Positions 1 through 6,444 of a stretch of 15,366 bases of DNA are shown here, piece after piece. The notes beneath the pieces are model-generated. The model was not told where the DNA came from. It did not search any database and was given only the letters and a program-made list of their open reading frames with translations. The translations under genes and the position numbers were made by a program. Origin of the DNA: Rudanella sp. (lineage in GTDB: Bacteria; Bacteroidota; Bacteroidia; Cytophagales; Spirosomataceae); contig JAJAYX010000610.1 in assembly GCA_026785985.1 (NCBI GenBank), positions 1-15,366 on the forward strand. The letters are read 5' to 3'. Numbering within the stretch: position 1 is the first letter of the stretch; every line of letters begins with the position of its first letter.

Positions 1-65
1 GCCTGATAGAACTCCAGGTTTCCCTGCGCAACGTTCAGGCAAGGATCATCAGCATCCGTAGACAT
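1..65 (-). CDS. 5' end of an unidentified gene leaving the window
   Basis: An ATG at 65 on the minus strand opens a frame of 21 codons that runs off the left edge, beginning MSTDADDPCLNVAQGN. I do not recognise the product. The main support is the context: a two-block promoter-like element on the same strand (207-179) matches those upstream of the curlin genes, csgF and the phosphatase. If real, the gene is transcribed divergently from curlin 1 with a leader of about 113 nt. A competing plus-strand frame at 3-98, ending in TAG, is also open, so this could instead be the 3' end of a gene entering from the left. I prefer the minus-strand reading because of the promoter element. Confidence 0.4.
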   Translation of the reverse strand, partial: MSTDADDPCLNVAQGNLEFYQ

Positions 66-178
66 AGTGGCCGGTTTTACAGTAGCGGTATAGCATAGGT
101 ACTAATTTGAACGCCAAAAAGCAATAAACCCCTATGCCTTAACCTCAAGTTTGTCTGTCAGCCAAATATCTTACTTAT

Positions 179-207
179 AGGTATCGCTGTTTTCGCCAAT
201 CGTTATC
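179..207 (-). promoter_or_regulatory. two-block promoter-like element, minus-strand copy
   Basis: Read on the minus strand this is GATAACGAT, an 11-nt spacer, then GCGATACCT. It matches four plus-strand copies in block sequence and spacing. It points towards the gene starting at 65, and with the plus-strand copy at 236-265 it forms a back-to-back pair. The role is inferred from recurrence only. Confidence 0.45.
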
Positions 208-235
208 AGCCTATCCCGTTTTTCTTTTCCAGACT

Positions 236-265
236 GATAACCTTCCCCACATGATCGCGATACAC
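236..265 (+). promoter_or_regulatory. two-block promoter-like element upstream of curlin 1
   Basis: GATAACCTT, a 12-nt spacer, then GCGATACAC, ending 46 nt before the curlin start at 312. The same blocks recur at 1533-1562, 4478-4506, 7985-8013 and, inverted, at 179-207. An AAC-bearing upstream block and a CGATA-bearing downstream block resemble the -35/-10 layout of ECF-sigma promoters; that reading is inference. A partial second GATAACCT lies at 272-279. Confidence 0.6.
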
Positions 266-311
266 GAGTGAGATAACCTCATAATCAATTCACCTTAAAT
301 CAGTATCACTC

Positions 312-1259
312 ATGAAAAAGCTCATTTTATCGGCTTTGGCGGCAGTTTCGTTCTGTACCGTCCATGCCCAGTCCAATACCCTTTCGCTCAGCCAGCGGGG
401 TGACGGCAACAAATCAGCGGCAACTCAAAAGGGTAGTGCCAATACCTTATCAGTGAGCCAAACTGGTAATGGTAATACTATGCGTAATCATACCAACCAT
501 TTTGGACCAGCAGTGCAAAATGGGAATGGCAACATAGGGGCAATCGAGGTAACCGGTGATAATAACCAGGTTTACTTTCATCAGAATGGCACTAATAACG
601 ACCTAACCCTATCGACGACTGGAAATGACAACCTCGGTAGTATTTTTTCATCTGATAACGGGAATGAAGCTACTCTTACCCAGCTGGGAAACAGCAATTT
701 TGGGGTCATTGGTAATGTCGGTGGTAGTTACAACCAAGCCAGTTTTACCCAGATTGGCAATTTCAATCAGGGAAGTGTTTTTGCTGAAAGTGGAAACGAA
801 AATCAAGTTAAGGTTAAGCAAATCGGGGATAATAACTATGGCTATGCCGTTGCGGATAATGGCAGTAGTAATCAAGTTACAGTCACCCAAACCGGCAATC
901 ATAACACGGGGGGGGCCAATGCTATCTATGGCGATAATAACCAATTCAGCGTAGATCAAACCGGCAACAATAATATTGGCAGCGTTTACTCCATTTTCGG
1001 TAGTTACAACCAAGCCAGTCTCATCCAGACGGGCAACCTGAACGTGACTAACCTCAAACAGGAGGGTTCATTCAATACAGCCACTTTACTGCAGGAAGGG
1101 AATAGCAATACGCTGATGGGAATTGAGTCGAACTATGCTACTCAACTGGGCAATGGCAACGCCTTAAATCTCACCCAAAGTGGGGACGGGAATATGTTAC
1201 GGTTCAGTCAGGTTGGTAATAACAACACCGCTGTCGTTACGCAGGGAGCCTTAAACTAA
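312..1259 (+). CDS. curlin-repeat protein 1 (CsgA-like fibre subunit)
   Basis: A secreted amyloid subunit of the curli type, expected to be exported through CsgG and to polymerise on the cell surface. The N-terminus MKKLILSALAAVSFCTVHA is a signal peptide with likely cleavage before QSN. The rest, about residues 20-315, is about twenty Asn/Gly/Gln-rich half-repeats of the form QxGxxNxAxxxQ, for example TQTGNGN, TQIGNFN and DQTGNNN, many alternating with degenerate copies that lack the Gln. At 315 residues it is about twice the length of E. coli CsgA, meaning more repeats. A 21-nt block at 723-743 recurs exactly at 999-1019, a sign of repeat expansion. A strong terminator follows at 1386-1420, so it seems to be a single-gene unit. 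Its promoter and signal peptide are nearly identical to those of the gene at 1609. Whether it is CsgA or CsgB in function cannot be decided from sequence. Confidence 0.93.
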   Translation: MKKLILSALAAVSFCTVHAQSNTLSLSQRGDGNKSAATQKGSANTLSVSQTGNGNTMRNHTNHFGPAVQNGNGNIGAIEVTGDNNQVYFHQNGTNNDLTLSTTGNDNLGSIFSSDNGNEATLTQLGNSNFGVIGNVGGSYNQASFTQIGNFNQGSVFAESGNENQVKVKQIGDNNYGYAVADNGSSNQVTVTQTGNHNTGGANAIYGDNNQFSVDQTGNNNIGSVYSIFGSYNQASLIQTGNLNVTNLKQEGSFNTATLLQEGNSNTLMGIESNYATQLGNGNALNLTQSGDGNMLRFSQVGNNNTAVVTQGALN

Positions 1260-1385
1260 GCTCGTAAGCCGGTACCTAAACCGCTTTGGGTAAACGGCCA
1301 GCTGGCATCCGAATGGAATGCTTGCCCCAGCGACTACGACATCCGATACAGAGGGGTAAATAGGGAGTAGAAAGGGAGTAGTCTC

Positions 1386-1420
1386 AAACCGGCCGGGAAA
1401 TTCCCGGCCGGTTTATTTTT
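1386..1420 (+). terminator. intrinsic terminator after curlin 1
   Basis: Arms AAACCGGCCGGG and CCCGGCCGGTTT form a perfect 12-bp GC-rich stem with a 5-nt loop, followed by a T-rich tail (TTTATTTTT, overlapping the arm). It isolates curlin 1 from curlin 2. Confidence 0.88.
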
Positions 1421-1532
1421 AGAGCCGCCGTCGGTAACGAACCCCTCACGTTGCCGTTAGTCGTTACTCATTGCCGCTGGGTAGGAGGCCATTTGTCCAG
1501 CTCAACAGTAGCCTTTATTTTCTATCTGGGCT

Positions 1533-1562
1533 GATAACCTTCCTCACATGATCGCGATACAT
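1533..1562 (+). promoter_or_regulatory. two-block promoter-like element upstream of curlin 2
   Basis: GATAACCTT, a 12-nt spacer, then GCGATACAT, ending 46 nt before the start at 1609, exactly the spacing seen for curlin 1. Similarity to the curlin 1 upstream region begins about here and runs through the signal-peptide codons, so this copy may be conserved by duplication as well as by function. Confidence 0.6.
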
Positions 1563-1608
1563 AGGTGAGATAAACTCATAATCAGTTCACTTTAAACATT
1601 TTTCACTC

Positions 1609-2571
1609 ATGAAAAAGCTCATTTTATCGGCTTTGGCGGCAGCAACGTTCTGTACCGTCCGTGCTCAGTCCAACACGCTTTCGCTGAGCCAGTCGGGTAA
1701 TGGTAATAACGCGCCAGTCACGCAGAAAGGGTCTAGTAATTCAGGTGCCATCACGGTGGCTGGCGATAATAACTATTCGTCGTTTGAGCAATCAGGCAGA
1801 AGTCTTAGTGGCGCTATTTCCGTGGCCGGCAGTCGAAACAGTGCCAGTATGCAGACTGACCACTACTTAAATGAAACGTTCATTAAGCAGGAAGGGAATG
1901 ACAATACAAGCTTAGTTTTCTCAACGCTGCGCAGTGACCATAACCGGCTTAGTTTTACCCAGCTTGGGGATGGGAACAGGGGCTATGCCTCCGCCAGTGA
2001 TCACAGTGATAATAATCAGATTACTGTCACGCAAAATGGAAACAGGAATACAGGTGAATCCTATGCTTTTTACCACAGTACCCACAACCAGATCAGCCTT
2101 AGCCAAACTGGGGATGTTAACATTGGTTTTGCTGGCGCGTCAAACAGTGACAGAAACCAAATCAGCCTTGTCCAAAGTGGTAATAATAACAATGGTTTCG
2201 TTGGCTCATACGATGGGGGTAGTAACTCAGGAATCGTCAGCCAAACGGGAGATGGCAACAAAGCACAACTGTCGCAGGCCGGATTTTACAACTCGGCTTC
2301 TGTTCAGCAGGAGGGAAACGGGAATACGCTGAAGGCCCTCGACCCTGCTCCGGGCGAGCGTATACGCATTCGGTACATTGGTGCCGTACAGCAGGGCAGT
2401 GGAAACCTGCTATCACTAATGCAGGCAGGCGATGGCAACGCACTCCACTTCCGTCAGATGGGTTCTGGCAATGCACTAAAGCTGTCGCAAACCGGCGCAG
2501 ATAACGTAACGTACTTGAGCCAAATGGGAAGTGGTAATACAGCCGCAGTTACGCAGGGGGCTTCATTTTAA
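1609..2571 (+). CDS. curlin-repeat protein 2 (CsgA-like fibre subunit)
   Basis: A second secreted curlin of 320 residues. The signal peptide MKKLILSALAAATFCTVRA differs at three positions from that of curlin 1, and the DNA is identical over the first 34 nt of the gene. The body holds about 22 half-repeats such as SQSGNGN, TQLGDGN, TQNGNRN, QEGNGN and SQMGSGN; the middle ones are diverged (SDHSDNN, YHSTHN). Near residues 240-260 the repeat is interrupted by a charged, proline-containing stretch including DPAPGERIRIRY. It is followed after 53 nt by a short curlin-like gene with a hairpin between them and no separate promoter that I can see, so 1609-3595 is probably one operon with csgE. It may be a second major subunit or a nucleator; sequence alone does not decide. 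Confidence 0.93.
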   Translation: MKKLILSALAAATFCTVRAQSNTLSLSQSGNGNNAPVTQKGSSNSGAITVAGDNNYSSFEQSGRSLSGAISVAGSRNSASMQTDHYLNETFIKQEGNDNTSLVFSTLRSDHNRLSFTQLGDGNRGYASASDHSDNNQITVTQNGNRNTGESYAFYHSTHNQISLSQTGDVNIGFAGASNSDRNQISLVQSGNNNNGFVGSYDGGSNSGIVSQTGDGNKAQLSQAGFYNSASVQQEGNGNTLKALDPAPGERIRIRYIGAVQQGSGNLLSLMQAGDGNALHFRQMGSGNALKLSQTGADNVTYLSQMGSGNTAAVTQGASF

Positions 2572-2577
2572 GGCAGT

Positions 2578-2610
2578 AACCCGTTCGGAAGCGAGGCTTC
2601 CGAACGGGTT
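2578..2610 (+). terminator. perfect 15-bp hairpin between curlin 2 and the next gene
   Basis: Arms AACCCGTTCGGAAGC and GCTTCCGAACGGGTT are perfectly complementary around a 3-nt loop (GAG). No T-run follows and the next ATG is only 14 nt away. It is more likely a partial terminator or an mRNA-stabilising 3' structure that lowers expression of the downstream genes than a full stop. Confidence 0.65.
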
Positions 2611-2624
2611 ATGCACAACTCGCT

Positions 2625-3071
2625 ATGAAACGATTCTGCCTTTTTCTGCTCCTTGCCTGCCCACTAACTGTTTCAGCTCAGTCGGAGGTGTATTTCCGGC
2701 AACCGGTTGCCGACAGGAACATGGCTGGTTTAACTTCCAGCGAAATCAGCCTTGTCCAAACGGGGCAACTGAACCAACTACGCATTCAGGAAACTGGACG
2801 GGATAATACGGTTCGCCTTCACCAGCAAGGCACAAATAATGCGCTGGACCTGGAGGTAAGCGGTACCGGCAATCGGTTTGATTTTGCGCAGTTGGGCGAC
2901 AATAACGTAACCCGGTGGCGGACCAGACAGCAAAATAACGGCCAGTTAGAGGTGCTGCAACGCGGCAACAACAACCAGCTCATTCAGGAAGGCGGTGCCC
3001 CGGTTGCGGGCGTGCCGATGCGCATCGAGCAAACAGGAGGCATGCAGTTGATCCTCAAAAACGGCTATTGA
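2625..3071 (+). CDS. short curlin-like protein (CsgB-type nucleator candidate)
   Basis: 148 residues with signal peptide MKRFCLFLLLACPLTVSA and cleavage likely before QSE. About six curlin half-repeats follow (VQTGQLN, QETGRDN, QQGTNN, AQLGDNN, QRGNNN), with Arg-rich spacers such as RWRTRQQN and a C-terminus ILKNGY lacking repeats. Fewer repeats, a more basic character and the place between the fibre genes and csgE fit a CsgB-like nucleator or capping subunit; that is inference from context. The stop at 3069-3071 lies 2 nt before the csgE ATG, so the two are probably translationally coupled. Confidence 0.85.
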   Translation: MKRFCLFLLLACPLTVSAQSEVYFRQPVADRNMAGLTSSEISLVQTGQLNQLRIQETGRDNTVRLHQQGTNNALDLEVSGTGNRFDFAQLGDNNVTRWRTRQQNNGQLEVLQRGNNNQLIQEGGAPVAGVPMRIEQTGGMQLILKNGY

Positions 3072-3073
3072 CC

Positions 3074-3595
3074 ATGAACCACGTACGAGTGCTTACGATC
3101 ATTCTGTTACTAGCCTTGCTGCCTTGCTGGGTACGCGCTCAAAACCCCGACTCCAGCGAGGAATTGGATCGCGAAGAACAACTGGTAGAATCGGCTTTTA
3201 ACGAATACAGCGGTACCAGCATGATTCTGGATAACACACGCACCAAGTTCGGTAAAGATTTTTATGATCTGTTCTACAAGCACTGGACTGCGCTGCAAAC
3301 GCAGTCTGATACCAGTTTACATAACTCCGTAGTGGCCCTTAATCTCCCGGCTGGCGATATGGTTATTGTATTGGAGGAAATACCGCTGGCAGGTATGGCA
3401 CCCAACCAGATTCTAACCAGGATCAGTATCGACGACAATCCGGTCTGGTTGGAGATGGTGCAGGGCCGCTATGAGTTGCTGGAAGAAAGCGCGCTATATG
3501 CCCTGGAAACGGTGCGGGAAACCGTCCGTGAGACCGTGCGGCAATACGTGACTATTCATGAGGCCATGCGGCACCATCAGGACAAAAAGAACTAA
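3074..3595 (+). CDS. csgE: curli assembly protein CsgE
   Basis: CsgE is the periplasmic adaptor that caps CsgG and directs curlin subunits into it. The ATG at 3074 is chosen over the TTG at 3068 because it lies just after the upstream stop. The product has 173 residues. The signal peptide covers residues 1-22, ending VRA before Q23. The family core spans about residues 46-71, with NTRTKFGKDFYDLF followed by YKHW, closely matching the CsgE pattern of an acidic residue, a T-R-x-G run, DFY and W. The C-terminal half continues with the family's beta-rich segment to about 135. Residues about 145-173 form a charged tail with three consecutive ETVR units, making it longer than E. coli CsgE (about 129 residues). 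The last gene of the curlin operon, it converges on the minus-strand PKD gene 35 nt away, with no obvious terminator between. Confidence 0.9.
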   Translation: MNHVRVLTIILLLALLPCWVRAQNPDSSEELDREEQLVESAFNEYSGTSMILDNTRTKFGKDFYDLFYKHWTALQTQSDTSLHNSVVALNLPAGDMVIVLEEIPLAGMAPNQILTRISIDDNPVWLEMVQGRYELLEESALYALETVRETVRETVRQYVTIHEAMRHHQDKKN

Positions 3596-3630
3596 AAGAT
3601 TCGGCGTATACTGATCTCAGAGCAGACTAC

Positions 3631-4365
3631 TTATTTGATTTTGATGACCCAATAATCGGCATTTCCCCTGCTGGCCTCCGTTTTATCCCCCGATGCAGGA
3701 GAATCCGACTCCCCACCCAGCAAAAATCCCCCGTCCGCAGTAGCAACCATAGAGTATAAAACATCAAAATTCGACCCCCCAAAGGTCTTATCCCAAAACT
3801 TGGTAACAATGTACACTTTAGTCGTCACAGGTTGAGTTTTGGTTGCTGTTTTGCCGTTTCCCGTCGCGGTTAATGACACCGGAAACGTTCCGCCTTTAGT
3901 GTACTGATGGCGGGGGCTGGCCTCTGTAGACGTGCCTCCGTCGCCGAAATTCCATTGATACGTATCGGCATTGGTTGACTTGTTGGTAAAGACCACTTCA
4001 CAGGGAGCCGTGCAGTCACCCCCGGTAAAGGAGAAGTCGGCTGCGGCAGGCGGAGCTTTAATGCTTATGGTTTGCGTAACGTCATTACTGCCACCCGCGC
4101 CTTTAGCCGTCAACTTTACAATATAGTTGCCAGCTACTGTATACGTATGCTTCGGGCTAGGCTCGCTGGACGAATGGCCATCGGCAAAATCCCAGCGATA
4201 GGAGGTTGCATCTTTGGAGGCATTCGTAAATACTACCTCGCAGGGAGCCGTACAGTTGTTATTCTGCACGGAGAAAGCCGCCAGGGGGTCGGGTGCTGGT
4301 TCTGTTTATTTCCGGCATTGGCTTAAAGTCAACGTCAATAGCAGGTACGTAGCAAGCCGTTTCAT
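3631..4365 (-). pseudogene. PKD-domain lipoprotein gene with an in-frame stop
   Basis: Read from ATG 4365, the frame encodes MKRLATYLLLTLTLSQCRK, a lipoprotein signal peptide with Cys17, then an in-frame TAA (4308-4306). The same frame continues with TEPAPDPLAAFS and runs open to 3631. After the stop come two PKD domains, about codons 25-100 and 102-175, each with a CTAPCEVVFTN opening and a WDFADG or WNFGDG core. A final segment, WDKTFGGSNFDVLYSMV to DYWVIKIK, resembles a single unit of a repeat seen in large Bacteroidota surface proteins. Without the stop it would be a 244-residue surface lipoprotein. Translation could in principle begin at the GTG at 4269, but that product would lack the signal peptide. 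Either a nonsense mutation killed the gene or one base is wrong in the assembly. It lies on the opposite strand between csgE and csgF, which are often neighbours elsewhere. Confidence 0.75.
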
Positions 4366-4535
4366 TAGGATAAATGGGTATTATGTGTATTTTATTTAAT
4401 GATTTCTCAAGCTTTATCTTGACGATCAATGTATTGGCCGCACCAATGCCTACTGCTTTAGTTTACTGTTAGCTACTGTTAACCTTTACTACAACCCGCG
4501 ATACACAGTCAGAACACCTTTACTTCTGATTGTAT
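4366..4535. other. divergent intergenic region between the PKD gene and csgF
   Basis: AT-rich spacer holding the start region of the PKD lipoprotein gene on the left and the two-block csgF element (4478-4506) on the right. I see no further gene. An AT-rich run around 4380-4400 could serve the minus-strand gene, but no clear -33/-7 pair is visible. Confidence 0.5.
4478..4506 (+). promoter_or_regulatory. two-block promoter-like element upstream of csgF
   Basis: GTTAACCTT, an 11-nt spacer, then GCGATACAC, ending 29 nt before the csgF ATG at 4536. The downstream block is identical to that of curlin 1 although the surrounding DNA is unrelated, which argues for functional conservation rather than recent duplication. 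Confidence 0.55.
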
Positions 4536-4973
4536 ATGAAAACGCTAGTCATCATTGCCTCGCTGCTTCTGCTCCCGGCAGGACTTAATCAACTCCGGGC
4601 CCAGGGCCTTGTGTACCGCCCCAATAACCCGGCTTTTGGGGGTAACACCTTCAATTACCAGTGGATGCTCAGCTCGGCCCAGGCCCAGGACACCCACAAA
4701 GACCCCACGGCCAAAAATGCCTCATCGAGCGCATTCAATGGGTTAGGCAGCAGTTCATCGCTCCAGAGTTTTTCAGACAATCTACAACGGCAATTGCTTA
4801 GCCGACTCTCGCAGAACATTCTCAACAAGCAGTTTGGCGAAGATGGCCTGAAAGAAGGAACCTTCTCGTACGGCGATATGCAGGTGGTGATCACGAACGC
4901 AGCCGAGGGGGTTATCATCCGAATTACTGACGGTAAAGGCGGGGAAAGCTCCATCACAGTCCCTTACCTCTGA
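4536..4973 (+). CDS. csgF: curli assembly protein CsgF
   Basis: CsgF binds the outer mouth of the CsgG pore and couples secretion to fibre nucleation. The product has 145 residues from ATG 4536; a TTG six bases upstream is an unlikely start. The signal peptide covers residues 1-22, ending LRA. The mature N-terminus QGLVYRPNNPAFGGN followed by MLSSAQAQD is the family hallmark, matching the E. coli CsgF segment that inserts into CsgG (the FRNPNFGGN and AQAQN motifs). A Ser-rich linker and a helical stretch (residues about 75-100) precede a C-terminal beta region that includes GTFSYGDMQVVI. csgG starts 35 nt downstream, so the two form an operon under the element at 4478-4506. Confidence 0.93.
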   Translation: MKTLVIIASLLLLPAGLNQLRAQGLVYRPNNPAFGGNTFNYQWMLSSAQAQDTHKDPTAKNASSSAFNGLGSSSSLQSFSDNLQRQLLSRLSQNILNKQFGEDGLKEGTFSYGDMQVVITNAAEGVIIRITDGKGGESSITVPYL

Positions 4974-5008
4974 GTCCAGTCGTTCCATCGATTCTTACCC
5001 TTTTCGCC

Positions 5009-6409
5009 ATGAATTATTCAGCAACAAAAATCGGCAGCACACTGCTGGCTATTAGCAGCGTATGGCTGCTCACTGGCTGCAGCGCCTACTTTCACCAACC
5101 GACCCGTACCCAGTCGGCTCGCCTGGGCGAAGAAACCGCCATCACGGCCGAACTGCGAAAGCTACCAGCACCCCAGGAGAAAATAGTTGCCGCTGTGTAT
5201 AAGTTTCGCGACCAGACCGGCCAGTACAAACAGACTGAAACCGGATCGGGCTTCTCAAATGCCATATCGCAGGGAACGACCAATATGCTGCTCAAAGCCC
5301 TGGAAGAAAGTGGCTGGTTTGTGCCCATTGAGCGGGAGAATTTTGCCAATCTACAGACCGAACGGCGCATTTTCGCCCAGAACAAGAACCAGGCCGATGT
5401 CCTGCCTGCGCTCCTGGTGGCCGGTGTTATTCTGGAAGGCGGCATTGTTTCCTACGATGCTAACACCATTACCGGCGGGGCAGGGCTTCGGTTTTTTGGC
5501 ACCGGCGGCTCCAGCCAGTACCGTCAGGATCGGGTAACGGTTTATTTACGGGCCGTAGCGACCAAATCGGGCAAGATTTTGAAAACGGTTTATACATCTA
5601 AAACCATCCTGTCGCAGGCCATTGATGCCGGTACATTCCGGTACGTGAGTTTTAAAAAGCTGCTCGAAGTCGAAACCGGTTACGCGACCAATGAGCCTGC
5701 CCAAATGGCCGTTACTGAAGCCATTGAAAAGGCGGTTAAGTCGCTGATTCTGGAGGGTATTCAGGATAACCTATGGGCTGTTGATGGCAAATCGGCTGAG
5801 CAGGCCGAGCAGATGCTGGCGGCTTATGAGCGGGAGAAAACGGAAATGAGCCAGACCGATATTCACGGGGCGAGAAATACCGTAGAGCCGTCGCGCCTAA
5901 CAATTCAACCTTACGCATCGGCTTGGCGGTATTACGGTGATTTTGCCACTGCTGGTTTCCGAACGGGCTACGGGGTGACGGCCGACGTTTATCTGTCCAA
6001 CTCATTTGGGATTCAGCTCAATGCCGGGGTTGGTACGATTGCCAGCGATCGCCGGTTCAGCTGCCCGGTCAGCACGCTTCACGGAAACCTCATCTACCGG
6101 TCGCTGCCCTTCCGCAAAATCACCCCACTGGTCTACGCTGGTGTGGGTTTGATCGCCTACCGCGTTGGGAGTTCTCCGGTCGACGTACGCGGCAAACAAT
6201 ATGTCTTGCTGAACGGTGGCGTCGGCGCTGAATACGCTATCAACCGCGTAGTAGGGCTACGCACCACGTTCGACTACCAACAGCCAATGACCGATGCACT
6301 GGATGGTATCAAGTCAGGTAAATATAACGATTACTATCTGCGCGGCTCGGTTGGCTTGTCTTTCTACCTCGGTCGCTCGACCCGGCAGGTTCCCTCTCTT
6401 TATCACTAA
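5009..6409 (+). CDS. csgG: curli secretion channel CsgG with a C-terminal barrel-like extension
   Basis: CsgG is the outer-membrane lipoprotein that forms the nonameric curli export channel. The signal peptide ends LLTGC with the lipidated Cys at 24. Residues about 45-260 match CsgG closely: YKFRDQTGQYK, ESGWFVPIEREN, TVYTSKTILSQ, the TNEP motif and LWAVDG. Aligned by eye with the E. coli constriction loop, the Phe is kept (F82), while the Tyr and Asn of the eyelet appear replaced by Thr/Glu and Gly/Ser. The protein is 466 residues against 277 in E. coli. Residues about 295-466 form an extra domain of alternating hydrophobic and aromatic strands ending in RGSVGLSFYLGR, typical of small outer-membrane barrels. 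The extension could anchor the channel or add a surface function; that is inference. The next gene follows after 35 nt. Confidence 0.93.
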   Translation: MNYSATKIGSTLLAISSVWLLTGCSAYFHQPTRTQSARLGEETAITAELRKLPAPQEKIVAAVYKFRDQTGQYKQTETGSGFSNAISQGTTNMLLKALEESGWFVPIERENFANLQTERRIFAQNKNQADVLPALLVAGVILEGGIVSYDANTITGGAGLRFFGTGGSSQYRQDRVTVYLRAVATKSGKILKTVYTSKTILSQAIDAGTFRYVSFKKLLEVETGYATNEPAQMAVTEAIEKAVKSLILEGIQDNLWAVDGKSAEQAEQMLAAYEREKTEMSQTDIHGARNTVEPSRLTIQPYASAWRYYGDFATAGFRTGYGVTADVYLSNSFGIQLNAGVGTIASDRRFSCPVSTLHGNLIYRSLPFRKITPLVYAGVGLIAYRVGSSPVDVRGKQYVLLNGGVGAEYAINRVVGLRTTFDYQQPMTDALDGIKSGKYNDYYLRGSVGLSFYLGRSTRQVPSLYH

Positions 6410-6444
6410 ACTTCACCGTCAACCAATCTTATCGACTCAAAGCC

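Noticed and set aside
648..1013. Long minus-strand frames inside the curlin genes.
   Set aside because: They are shadows produced by the biased repeat codons; no signal, promoter or family match.
312..2571. Regularly spaced repeats that could be taken for a CRISPR-like or satellite array.
   Set aside because: They are in-frame curlin protein repeats with diverged DNA, not constant repeats with unique spacers.
2531..2806. A 91-codon frame overlapping the end of curlin 2 and the start of the next gene.
   Set aside because: It overlaps two better-supported genes and crosses the hairpin; no domain is recognisable.
3596..3630. A bidirectional terminator between csgE and the PKD gene.
   Set aside because: I could not find a convincing stem in the 35-nt gap.
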